Of a DNA stretch of 64,000 bases, positions 13,092 through 26,946 are shown piece after piece. The notes under the pieces were generated by a model. It did not search any database, was not told the DNA's origin, and saw nothing but the letters and a program-made list of their open reading frames with translations. The DNA is from Tomocerus qinae. Its lineage: Eukaryota; Arthropoda; Collembola; Entomobryomorpha; Tomoceridae. The stretch is from NCBI GenBank assembly GCA_020055645.1, contig CM034549.1, positions 29,161,930 through 29,225,929 on the forward strand, read 5' to 3'. The first letter of the stretch is position 1. Every line of letters begins with the position of its first letter. Made by a program: the position numbers and the translations under genes.

Positions 13092-16000
13092 CATTACTAA
13101 AAAGGCGTCAAGTTAGGGAGGGATCCTCGAAATGTCAACTGTTGAGATGAGAATGATGTAGGAGACTGTCTCACATCACATCTCGATTCAATCTCACACA
13201 CAAATAGACTCAGCAGCACACAAAAGCTCTTAAAGCTCCTCAATTCTAACTTAATTTAACTTTGGAACCTTGACACGCTCATTCTGACTTTGCATATGCA
13301 TTACCCTCCTGAATTATGTACTTCTAAGTATGTAGCATGTTGTGCAGTGTTGTGTCCACAAAGTGAGTAGGTAAATTCAGTCTGCCCTCCTGTTTACATT
13401 CTTGACCATCCAGTTTTGAATTATTTAACTGGGCTTCTCTGTCATGAGCTGAATGCCTATTTTACATGATAAATAATGAGATTCCATTCTAATTCCATGA
13501 GTAGAGTAAGAGCAGCTCTACCTTCTACTGTTCTTTTGAATTGAAAGGGTTAAAAAGAGATTACAATTGCACAGTCACTCTGCAATGTTACGTTTCTACA
13601 ATCCCAGTTAGGTATAACGGTAGGTTGTGTAGCTTACTTAACTAACAATTAAGATTTAATGATTTACTGTGGGCATGGTCACTCAGAAGGTATGTATTTG
13701 TATGTAAACATAGTCTAAGAGGGCTGGATTCAATTTGCCGAAGATATAAAGATGAGATGAGATCTCTGCTACTTCCATACCCAGAAATGGCACTGCGTAA
13801 CTAAAAAGACTTAGCGAGTTTAGGCAATTCAGCTATTAGTCAAATTGGATACTTTCAGTAGGCACTTGAACTTTTGGTTGATATTACTAAGGCTGTTATA
13901 CAATTAGGTGTTCTCTCTCACTATCTTCATAGTCAGCATATCTAGGCACTTTTATGAGTTTACAATGGCATTGTACACGAGATAGAATGTAGAGAGTGAG
14001 TTTAGCAACATTACCATTATTATTATTTGTGTTAGTGTTCAGCTGTGCTGTGTGTGCAATTTTTCGTGCATCAGAATGTGAATGTTATTAAGTTATTACT
14101 TATTACATTACACTATGCTAGCTATTCCATTGTTTGTAGTTTTAGCAAGCTCTTGCATATATGCAAGATATACATAAGCTATAAAGTGTTATTATTATTG
14201 CACGTAAATAATATAGGCTTTGAAGTTTTAGGATGGATTAGACTTATTCTAACTATCTATTTAGTTGAGCACTTGAGCATTGGAAGCTGAATGGTTCAGA
14301 TTCAGATTTGTGCCTTGCCTTTCACTTCTCCGCAGGGGAGATGAAACACACTAATGGTAAATGGACGGAGTACTTTACTAATGCTCACTTCTCTTTCGTA
14401 TGTTCTGATTTTGTAACATTGGCATTGACACTAATAAGTAAGTTGTGGAATAGGGTCTTTGTGAGACACGTTGTTCGTATCTATGTTCTTGAATTGAGGC
14501 AAATTCATCTCTTGGGATACTGGTTTGGTTTGTTCTGCCTGATATTTGATCTAGTCTCGAATAATACAATCTATGCTCAGACGCTTTGTTTTTCATGTGG
14601 TTTATTGGTCTCACTCCTACTGTTCATGCCAATAGTAAGTAGTTAGTGCAAGTAAATACGATTGACAATATTGCTGAAAGCTGTCTCGTGCCATGGACCA
14701 ATAACAATGATTATTGTGCAGCAGTTATCGGCGATATTTCTTTTTTTAACGCTCAAATGATATGAATCAGACAATTATATGTACATACCTACCATTGTCA
14801 TGTCAGAGAAGTAGAAATAGTCAATAAACTATGTGCATTAAAGATTGCCATCATTCTCATTATATCAGGCAGAGATATTATTATTGCAAGAACCATCGAT
14901 TTCGTCGACTTGGATGTTCATATCATAGATGATTATAGATACTAGATGATGATCATTTGGATGAAAGGTAATAACTAATAATATTTCGTGTGTAATGTAA
15001 GCGTTATTATATTGAATCTGATAGAGATAGTGTGAACTGTGAACACGCACGCAGAACCAGGGTCGACGGAAACATGTTTTCTTACTCTTGTTTTATTACT
15101 GTGCCAGATGAAATGAAGTGTGCCGGTTTTTTATGCAACATTGATCTTTTCTGATAAAATGGCCTGACTTACAAGTACTAATGTCTTACTAAGCAGAAAT
15201 CGTAAGTGCTATGTATTGATGGCCGTGGTATTGGTGTATTTACCATGGATTTCCCATTCTGTACAATTAGATACGAGATGAAATATGTCGCTAATGCAAA
15301 ATTGTAAAATATGGCAAATAGGGCGTCTTAAGATATGCGAAATATTTTATCTTATCTTTTGCATTGAACGTGTAGTTGTTCTATTGGCTTTGTAAGTTTT
15401 TAGGCCCTCATTTGCAATAATATTTTTTCACTATCAAGGCATTTACATTTCTGAAAGGCTTAAATATGCAAATGAAAAAGAAATGTTTACAGTTTTTAGA
15501 TACATAAAGTTGTCTTACTATTTTGTGCTATCTGGTGATACTGTGATTAGTTTGGGTGAGACAAAAGTATATCCTAGAAGTTAGAAGACAGAGTAAGTTG
15601 TCAATAAAACAAATCTGAAGAAAGGTACAAGATAGGAGATGGATATGTAGAGAATTGCGTTTAATGGTGGGGTTGAAACATGCCATTGTGTATAGTTAAT
15701 ATGCATGTCCTCGAGTCACAGTCAGAGGAATAGAAATGGAGAGTGAATTTTGGACTTGTTCATTATCTTCCTAATGCACGCAAATCGTCGAATGGAAAGC
15801 TAAGCTTCGTAGAAGGTACAACTTAAGTAATAAGGCTAGACGGACTGAAAAACTTGTGTTTAGACTCGCAAAGCAAAATGACGATCTATACATAGCATCT
15901 TTACATGATTACATAGTCTCGTATCCTTATAAAGCAGCTAATCGTATAAGCCTTCTGTATTCGGCAGGTTTCCATAAAGAGTTCGTGAATTCTCATGTTC

Positions 16001-19000
16001 TTTTGGTATACTGCTACAGAGTACTACGGTCTATTTCATGCTCTCTATACTATTTTAGGACGTAGTAGAAGAATCCAATGTGATGGACATGCTGGTGTTG
16101 GCTGACCAGTGTTATTAGACTACTATTTAGTTTATCCGGAGAAGGAAATTGGTAGCTAAGGTCGTAGAAGGTTATATTTAGATAATATGACATGACGGAC
16201 CGTTGTTCACAAAGTGCCGAAACCCAGCGAAGAAGGAAACCGATATTAAATGCTTCTAGACTCGGATAGAAGGAATTTTCTTGTGCGTATAATATTCAAC
16301 ATTCATATGGCTTGCTTTAAATAGTATGTGGAACTAGATTATTTTAGCATAATAATAACTAGTCATTGTATTAGCTATACCTATCTATTTATATTGGAAT
16401 GAACTGAATAATTCTAGGGCATAGGGCAGCGTATTTATGTATAAAATGTAGGTATCATTATAACTATAAACTATAGCTTAACATTAATATCTTCTGAACT
16501 GGTGGTATGTAGCTTCATGCAAGATTTAGTAATTTCATATGTAGGTTTCCTTTGGGATTTGCTGGGAGAAGTCCCACAGCCCTAGTTGTAGTAGATTAAA
16601 TAGTTCAGAATAGAATGAGTGTACACTATAAATACTCATTCATGCCTGATCGTGATCATGTAAGTAGTATGCGTATTGGTAAGAATTTCGTATTCTATAT
16701 ACGATGATATTCTTAGATAGATACAAATAAGGGAATGTTTGAATAGCACAAATTCAACAATTAGGTTCATTGTGTCGTACTGTATGTGATGGAGGTAGGT
16801 ATTGACTTTTGTTTAGACAGTTAGTTGGTAGGCACCACCAGGCAGATAGGATTAGACAAGTAGTATTACGGGAGTAGATTTATGTGAAACTTTTAGTGTT
16901 AGTCTCTTGTGCGGAATTTAAGAGAATGTCTCAAGTCTCGTGAATATAGTGTAAAGTAAGCAATGATTGGTGCTGTTAGCAGTTTTGAAAGTGTAGGCAA
17001 CTCTGACTTGACTTACCTTTCTATTCTTTTAGTAATGTACAATTTAATATAATTTTAGGTTTTAGGTTCATGGGTAGTTGTTTTGACTGTCTGTGTGTGT
17101 GCTTATAGCACATTGCAAAATGTGAATACACATGCACAAATCATCACAAGGCCGTACTTACCTATAGGCAATAGGTTTGTTTGGTTGCTTAATCATGTAT
17201 CGAATACCTACCTGGCTAATAATAATATTATAAGGTATAATAATAATTCTGAGTCTGAGCCGACTTGAGTTCAGTGTAATTTGAGTTGGAATAGTTGTGT
17301 AGTAGTAGTTTGTCTCGATCGACGGGTTGTGAAATGGAAAGAGTAAGTAGGAAGGAAGGGCAGGTGTGTGTTCTTGTGTTAGAATGGAATAAAAGTTGTT
17401 TGCCATTTTGTAGCCTCTGTCTACCTACCTGAAATATAACTGTGAGACTATGGTAGCTCACCGCTGGAGACTATAAAAATTATTAGGGAATTCAATTTCG
17501 GGCATATGGAAAGAATGTAACATGAAACAGCGATTCTGAATGAATGGATGTTTCGTACAGGATATCATCAGTCGGAATTTCGGTATCACTATGAATGCAA
17601 GGCTAGTCTATGCAATGCATCTTTGTATCTCTGTTGTGTATCATTCTCTCCTACACATGCAGTTTTGGCGTTAGTATCTCAGCAATCTTAAGTGTATTCG
17701 CCTTCGATGTCTATTTTTGGCTACTTGACGTATCGACAGGAGAAAAATAATGATATACGATGTATTTGTTCCTATATATATTTATATTACTGATTGAGTC
17801 CTGCCAGAGCCGAGTCCGTGCTTCAATAGATCGTATTTCTTTTAGGCGGGTTCTATGTGTTTTCTTGCGATTGTAGGTGTTCTCTCAGTCAATCATTTAT
17901 TACTACATTTTAAGTATCACTCACAAGCACCTAAGCTTTCTACGTGCTACCAAATACCAAAACCAATGCCACTTTTCTTTGTGCTATTTTGTTATCGAAC
18001 TGATGTGGGTAAAGAATTCGTTCTTGTGTTTTCTATATTATATGCTATCATTATTTAGTTGTAGTAATAGTATTAGATATGCATAAGTATTGGATTACGG
18101 ATATAATGATGACTTAGAAATTCTGTAATGATATAGTGCAGTAGGCAAACACGTAGCATAGTTTCTTGCGAAAAGTATTGACGTAGAAGATAGATTCTTA
18201 TTGTTTGTCTTGTTCATAGCCATGTCATTCGAGTCAGTCCTGCTGCGTCTATTGCGTTATGTTTGTGGGTTTATGGACAATAGTTGATTCCTCGTGGTTT
18301 GGGTCTCCTCTATGTCTACTATCGTTTAATTCATTCACCTGACTTAGTGTTTGTAGTAGCGGCGCACATGATAAGAATGGTGGAATCCGTATAATATATT
18401 CGTGTATCATCATAATAAATAGTCAAACTATTAATATTTATACTTATTTAGTACACCCAGCGTACAAAATGAAATTTTGTATTGTTAGTTAAGACATGGT
18501 TGGCTTGTTTCGAAAATGAAATGGTTGTTTCAAGTAAGTTGAGATTAAGAATTAAGGATGCATAATAATAGCATTTCTCTGCCTGTGCTATTATACGGTG
18601 AGTGACGTGTCCTCCTCTCCTCAGCTCTCTGGGGCTGTTAGGCTCAATGAGAAAACTTAGCTGTTTTCGTGTTCTCTCTTGTGTAAGTACCTATTAAACA
18701 TAAGTGCAACGTATTTGCGTTCGGAAAACATCCTGTGGTTTTCAAGTAATGATGAATGAATAATAATAGTCGGTAATATATTATATTTCTATAGGTGAAA
18801 GTCTCGTATTACTTCATAGACACATTTGCTATGGGCTTTACTATATTAGAAAACAGGTATGGTTGTAATACACCTCATGGTATTCTATTATGTGTACCTT
18901 TTGTAGCTATAAGGACACGTCGTAAGGTGCATTCGTGGATATTACATTAGCTTTTCATAAAGTCGGGTTTCACAGTTCCATCTCCTTTGTTGTGCTTGTA

Positions 19001-22000
19001 TTGTAGTGTACTTTGCCGATTTGCTGTGAATGAATGGAATGTAAATACCTATATATGATTAGGGTGCTCACTCATTATTTCACAGTAAACAGGTATTTGC
19101 ATCGAGGAAACGTTTTCCATGAGGAACGTTATTTTTCACAATGATTCTACAAAAAAACTACCTTTAGCATTTCACTAGCAGACGTGTTAAGTAATGCACA
19201 TTACATGTATACTTACTACTAATCGCTGTAAGTGCATAGGAGAGTAAAGTCAAAAAGAGCTAGGATAGTAAGCTTCGCTAAAAGAAGGCCTGCCTGTCGT
19301 CATTCAATGAGTTCTGTTCGTTACTCTGAAGTGTGAGTGTATACTGGAAAACCAACAGGTTCATTGAACATTAAATTAAGTAGGCTTGAAGCCAAATACA
19401 GTTGATAACGTCCGGTTGTCGGAAGCAAGTCGATGGATAGTACTATATAGTATAGTTTGCTCATTCGACTAGGTTCTGTAAAGCATATTAGGAGAATGCG
19501 TAGATTTAGGAAAGATTAATCGCTGAAATTAGTAGGCACTTGTAGTTTGCTGTACTTCACACTGTGCGGTACGGATGAGCTCAGACTTACTGATTGTGAG
19601 TGACTGAGTGATTCTTAGTTAGTTTGAAGAGCGGTGCTCTCCATTGATTCATCCTCAATCCTGAAGTATCTTCCCCCGCACTGTAATTTGGTTTAAAGAG
19701 AATCGCCGAGACAGATATGATGGTGAGATATCATAATTGATGGAAGCTGAGATCACTGATTGTAATTTTGAGTGAATTGAACTGCGTGAACAAAAGCCAA
19801 GTCAAGAGCTAAAGGTCAAGAGAGTAGACTGAGATTGTCGTAGTAAAGACGTCTGTAAGGAACACGGAAACGCTTTTCGTCAAGAAGTAGACTAAGGATA
19901 GCTCAAAATGCAATAACTCAATCAAACTGTATGTGGCATAGCACAGGCATAGCAAATATAATATTGATATAATTATTATGTAATGAGTTTATTTGATTGA
20001 ATCAAATTGAAAGCTATTTTTATCTGCCATGACATATGAATGAGTCTCACTATGCAAAGCAATAAAGAATATGTAGTCCATCCAGCCAGATGTTGGTAAA
20101 TAAATTATTCAGTCAGTCATCCGAATAAATATATGTTGATAATGCGTGAATAATAATGAAGTTTTAGGGTCATCGTCATATTGAGGAGAATCCGTGGGTT
20201 GTTCAATTTAAATTAAAATTAAACTGACTGTAGAGTATAGCGTATATGTAGTTAGAAGTAAGTAGCGTAATATAGTTTTCTTTATTGAACAGTTTGCTGC
20301 AAGTCATCAAGATTAATATGGAGTGGGAGTGCGGAGTACAATAGAAGTACGAATACTGGTGCAAAGTAAATAGTATTACGGTAGTTGGGGTTTGTAGTTT
20401 GCACATTTTATGTAGGTGCATTACTTAAGATTATAGCTATAATACTATTGATGTACTTATATACAGTCATGGGCATGTCCTGCCTCGTGAGTCTAAATCT
20501 TTTATGGGTTATCCTAAACAAATTACCATTGCTGTGAAATAATATCGCTATGTCATGTCATGTGACAGACGTAGAAAAGTCTTCTTCCGACGTAGGGAGA
20601 TTATGATGGAACACAATAGAATGAATGTGACAGTAGTTTGTTCCGAACGAATAACAATAATAGTAAGTACAGTCGTGCTGAAAAGGATTTCACCAAAATG
20701 ATTTTATTATTATTTATATATGTCCGTGGGAGAACGGTAAGCAAATGGACAAGTTGTATATCACTATTCTACGTGAACAATAACAATAGTTTGTTAACCT
20801 ATGCTACTCGAGTTAGCTAATAACACTTTTAAAATTAATATTGCCGTTGCCTCGTTTGTTAATTTGTCAGTACATACATAGTTGTTGAGAGGATAAGATT
20901 GAAAAGGAAATCGTCTCGACTCGTCATCACGCTCATTTAATTGTGTTTTCTTTTATTACTTTTGCCAGTAGACTCATAAAATAATAAACAGAATAATATG
21001 CAGTTCAATTAATTGACATGAGTACAAGGAGTTGAAAAGAGGCTTGCCCTCTGGCCTGACTTGGCTCCGCGTGAAGCGTTGTAATTTAATTCAGAGTTAT
21101 GAGCGTAGAGACATAATCCACGTTCTGTCTGGTTATCTAATCGGTGGTGCATAACCTTTATGCTTTGTGTGTATTTATGTTTGGGTGAAAAGTCAACTTG
21201 ATCTATCTAAAGTTTATGGTATGGTGGAATGTGCATATGCTGTATTTAGATGAATGTTAACTGTAAGAGGACAAGTAAACAGTACATTTGTGTATATATT
21301 AGCAGACACATTTTGTATCAATGTAAATAATAAGCAGTTCAGCCTAAAAGAGTCAAAAAGTAAGCAAATGTATGTCGTGCATTGTATTAAATCCATCAGT
21401 GATGTAAAGTATGCAATTGATGTACCCAATTGTGTGTTTACTCAAATGTGTGCTATTATATAGTAGTAGTTGTGAGAGTGTATATAGTATTAGTCAGTGA
21501 GGCAGTGAAGTATAGTGGTGGGAATATACAGGCCAGACATGTACTACGTATGTATTAGTGTGATATGTATCGTATTTACTTACGTAATGGTATGAGGTTG
21601 AGTGGATAGTTATCTAGAGTCATTTGTTCATGTCTAGTAAGTGAAGATGAGACTAAACAAGTCAAGTCAAGCAAGTTATATAAACTCACATCACAGCTCA
21701 TTCGTTTTGTTTTGGAACATTGAGGAACTGTTGTCAAAGTGCAATGATCTGTAAGGGTGGAGATGATATTTGTATTGTACGTGTTGTTATGTTATCTGTT
21801 GTGAGTGAGTGTCTGTATGCATTTTATCTATATGAAGAGGAACTCACACAAGTATTATTACTTAATATTATACGTCGCATCACAATGCAATCAGTGTGTG
21901 CTTTGCTCGAATATATTGAGTCTAATACGTAGTATACATTTCAGAAGAGAATGAATGAAGCAAGGTTTAGTAGTGATTAGAGATAGATATCGAGCCTGGA

Positions 22001-25000
22001 GCTAAGCTAAGGCGCATCTCCAATTCAGCATCCTTTGCCTTGTCTTGTTTGCTATATTGCGATTTTCATAAATCTATGTGTTTTGCAATGACATCAGATT
22101 TGTTGATAATGGAATTTCCATTGCAGCTACGAAATGAGAAATTCATAAATGGTATTTAGTCTACATTGGTTCTCATTGTTTTGCTTTTCCATGTAATCCT
22201 GTATGTAGACTATAGCAAGGAGTATGAAAAGTTAAACAATTTAAAGGGGTATGTTTTTTATTCTACTAGTTCATTCTCCTTGGGATTTGACTTTGAGTGA
22301 TATTTTTCTTTAGTTTACTAAACGTCTGCTATTGCTGGAGATCATAAGGCATAAGCATGAGTTGAGTGAGTGAGCCATATAAACGTTGAGGTCGACGATT
22401 TACACTCAGGAGTTTTTTACTTGGCAGTACTAGTTATGCTATAATATGTGTACAAAAACAGGTATGGATTTAATATACAGATACTGTGCCTAAACGCATA
22501 AGGTAATGCACTAAGTATGTATTTTATAAATGTACATTTAGTTTGAAGTTTAGATGCTGATTTCGCTATTAGAGGTTGACCTGCAAGAAAAAGTACGTAG
22601 GTATTTATGAGGTTAGAATTATTTGTAGAAATTAGCAAATAGAGATTTCTTTGTACCATTCATTGAAAATGAGTATTAGTCAAAGTCGAGGAAGAGGATG
22701 CAGATTTTACATGCCTAAGGCAGATGCTTAGCCACACTCAATCACATGAGCCAGCCGACAGATTGCTATTGCTGTTCATTTTATTCGAGAGAACCTTTTT
22801 GAGCCAGCTGAGTTTTGCTAAAGTCTTTGTACTGTTTTTTCCGTAGTATTAGTACGTATATGAGAATTGAGAAGTGTTTAGTTGTAAAGACTTATAATAC
22901 TTTAATGACAGAAAATGGTGTATGTAGTCCTGTTTCTTGTATAGTTTATCTTGTTGTTGTACGGTTGCCTAAAGTAAATTCTTGTAGGTTCTAGGTGTAT
23001 ATGGTGTGTCGTCAACAATTGCAATAGATTTAGTTCTTTTGTATTTTGTTCATGTTCAGAGTATAGTTACTATATAGGTAGGGCTATAGAGTTGTCTGCT
23101 GTTGTTAGTTTGGTTGTTGTTGACTGTGTGGGCGAAGAGTATACACAGAGTATGAAAAAGGCAGCTGGTCTAACAAGCTGAAGCAGAATTACTGCATAGA
23201 TTACATTATTACATAGATATAGGAAGAATAAGGAACACAAGGCGGAATAATGGTGAATAGTAGGTACTCGCAAAATTTACAAACTAGTAGTAGAAAGATG
23301 ACTGTCCATTAAGCCGTTATTAATCGAGATTAATAAATAAGATAAAAACTGTTGTGAACTTTGTATAAGTATTTCAATAGAGAATTTATTGCCTGAGCAA
23401 ATGTTGGATGAATTGGGATTAGAGTGATATGAATATGAGATGACGTGAATTAAGAAGTTCGTTGGCAGTTTGTAAATTGATGATTCTCTTCCTATTTATT
23501 CTAATGAGGTTTTTCATCTTAGGGTTTTATCTCCAGTTGGTTTCTTGATGAGAAATTTGTCATTAGTCTGTGGGAAAGCTGTCGGGCAGGGATGAAATGG
23601 AGTGTTGTTTATGGATGGGAGGATGTCGATAGTGGTGTGAATGATGGGATCCAATGAATTGATAATCTGAAAATGACTAGTAAGAATATTGTAAGCAGAA
23701 GTCCTTAAGTTACTTTGGGAGGTGTTATTTTCCATGTACTGTCATTCAGTTTTATTTCTGGGAAAGGTGGGACACAATCAAATCAACTGCTAACGACTGC
23801 TCTGCATTTGTGTATCTATTCACACACTCTGTGGGACTTCGCGTTCTCTGATGAAATATTGAGAAAGGTAAAGGTTATTGTCATCTCATGCGATGTAATG
23901 TGATTACGTGATGTTTTTGTTTAGTTTAAAATTGGTGGCTGAGTGCAGAATTCAGCGTAGGATTTGATTTGATTGTTTTTCACTGACTGACTCTGTCTCG
24001 TCCTAAATCGAATGAATTCAGTTGATGTTGATTGTAAGCCCATTCCACAGATGTATATACTGTTAGTCATGCGGATCAACAGAGAAGGAAGCTTCACACA
24101 GTCTTAAAATTAAGATCCTATGTTTTGCTATGTATACAGGGAAGTTATGCACATATGATGACTAGGTATATGTTTGTATGTATATAGGCGCTGGGCATAA
24201 GCAAAGCACAAGAGATCATAAACAGATCTATGTAACATTTTGCATTTTATTTGGTTTACTCTGCATTCTAAGCAGTAAAAATAGACTGGGTGTGCGCCAT
24301 GTGGTGTGGTGTATTCTTACTTGAAGATAAATGTACACATAAGCAGATTCACGTACAAAGTGCTTTGCTTAGCACGGATATCGGAGCACGTAGGTATTTT
24401 GATGCGCTGTTATGTTTTGCACTGTTGTAGGTATGCAAATCACAGCTCTTTCCACAGCACAAACAATTTCATGTGGGACTTATAATAATTGAGATGAGAC
24501 TAGGCAAGCACTCTGTTTCACTCTTGTTTACAATACAGCGAGGCGCTAGCAGCCATAAGCATCTTTCAATTCTGTTTTCATCTTATTTAAGTCTCTGCCT
24601 ACTATGCATGCATGGATTCTTTTCTGCATAATTTATACCTCCAAATGTGATTTGCATTTGCAACGCTTTATATTTTATACACCTAAGACTGCCTGCATAG
24701 CAGAAATATTCAACTCTACTTCATTTAACTGATAAAAGATGATAGCTGACTTCCTTCTTGTAATCGCTGCAATTTGTGTTTGAGTTTTAAGCACGCTCAG
24801 TGGTTAATATATTTGAGAGAACCTTTTTAGATTAACTAAATAAAACGAATTTATTTATGATACCGATACCACTTCTGCCTGTATATGCGATTGTTCTGGG
24901 AAGACATGTTAACCAAACTTTGAAAAGAGGAAGACAGGATATTATAGATAGTTCGTGGATTAGCAAAAGTAAGTCATACGTGTGAGTGGTATGTGCGATA

Positions 25001-26912
25001 TATTTTGGCATATGAATAGTGTTAACGTTTCCTATCTATCTTATAAATGCAATTTACATTCATGTGTGTGACATATCCAAGTCTAGTGGTATTCTTTGAA
25101 TTTTTTGCTGTATAGAAGACAATTTCAATGATTGAAGAATTTAGGAAGTTGACGGGGAATGAAAAATATATTTTATTAGAAATAAGACGGTGACACTAGT
25201 ATATTTATAGCATAGCGTGACTTTGGAGCATTTATCCAAGACGGAATAGAGACATGCATACACTGCCAGCACAGCAGTGCGAGTCAAATAAGCCAAAATC
25301 ATTCCCAAATGATGTTTAATATGTGCATTATGTATGGATAATGAAGAGATAGAAAAGTCAATACTATTAAACAGACAGTAAAACGGATGATACATATAGA
25401 TGCCTATACCTATAGCCTTATAGGTATGTTGTCTATACGGAATTATTATTACATTATAATCTCATGTGATGTAGAAGTCAGTAGAACCCAAGATAGTTTG
25501 TTAGCATGTATATCTATTTGTCGTCGTAGGACTCGTAGGTGAACGGGAAAAGCCTTTTGAGGAAATGCAACGAAAGTAAGTTAGGTAGTTTGTCTGGTCA
25601 GTAAAAGTACCAGCAAGCTATTATACTCGTTCAGTGTGAGGATGAGGATGGTACCTGCACGCTTTATTTTTTCATATTTATGTGCACGCGTTATAAATAG
25701 GCACTATCATACATGGCCATTTTATATAACATATACCTCTGATAGTAAAACGAACTTTAAAAAATAGCACTTCTATTAGGCTTTCTTGATTATGATGGAT
25801 TTAGCATTCTCCCTATCAAAACTTAATGTGGTTAGTGTGCAACTGTGCATACTAAGCATTTTGAACTATTTTGGTATGTCTGTGTGTTTGTGTAGTTCTT
25901 CTGGTATTCACAAATTACACACTACTAAATTCAGGCATACTAATGCAAAGTTTCATTTTTATTAGGTACTAGGGTACTACTTACTAGTATGTAGACCTAC
26001 CTGTACCTATTTATGTCTATATATGTAGGAATGAAAAGGTCTTCAAAAATTTAGTACAATATTCAGGTAGAAGAGAGATGATCATAATCATAATCGTTGG
26101 TAGCCAGTAGCCTATGTGGCCAATGATATTGCAGTCTGTCTGTAGAGCTAGATATAAAATATTAAGTGTATCTATGATGTCATAGATTTTGTATGCTGAA
26201 ATAAAAATAGAATCGTGTGCAGCATTGGAGTTCTGGTTGTTATGCAAAGTGTATCAAGTTATCAAGGTGGCAGGAAAGAACATATTGGCAGAACTAAGAT
26301 ATTAATTATGTATACAGACAGGCATAGGCAGTTGAAATGGAAAAGGGTACATCTCATAGTGAAGGGAAGCCTGGAGGTGAGAAACAGTAATGGTAATAAT
26401 AAGTGCATTAGTCACATTTTTGTATAGGAAGGAAGCATTTTGCTAATTTCAGTCAACCGAAACACAAGACTGAGAATGTTCTATTTTCATGGGCGTTCTT
26501 ATTCTTATTGGTATAATAAAGTTTGTTGGATGGAAAGATTCATTCTTTGCTGCTGCTGTAAGGTTGGATGGACCGTCAGGGCCTGTTATGGAAGGGTGAT
26601 TGCAATTATGATAACTAAAAAGTTTGATGGATAGGATTTTTAGTAACTGCAAAAGTCTTGCGAAATTGCGGATTGCAGGGAGGCAGGCAATTATTATTGG
26701 TGTGAATTTAGGCAAGGAAGAATGTGGTGAGACTTGCTCAGTGAGCGATGAATAATGATGGGAGCGTGCTAATGCATTTTCGTCTCATTGTCAGTCTTTT
26801 CACATTATTTATCTTTGTCTCTGCTGTGGTGCGACCTAATTGAGCTTTCTTTGTTTTTTCGCGAGTTCATTAAGTCTTATAGGTGGGAGTGTATTATGAA
26901 TTTATCTCTTCT

Positions 26913-26946
26913 AATAACTACAAATGGATTTGCATTTGTAGTTATT
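26913..26946. repeat. Perfect 14-bp stem hairpin, 6-nt loop
   Basis: AATAACTACAAATG at 26913-26926 is exactly complementary to CATTTGTAGTTATT at 26933-26946, with loop GATTTG. In a transcribed intron it would form a stable hairpin. The stem is much shorter than a typical microRNA precursor stem, and no extended complementarity was seen outside it. Confidence 0.85.

Noticed and set aside
14308-14646. 112-codon hydrophobic + strand frame
   Set aside because: It starts at TTG rather than ATG, has no splice or homology support, and is about the length chance allows in 64 kb.
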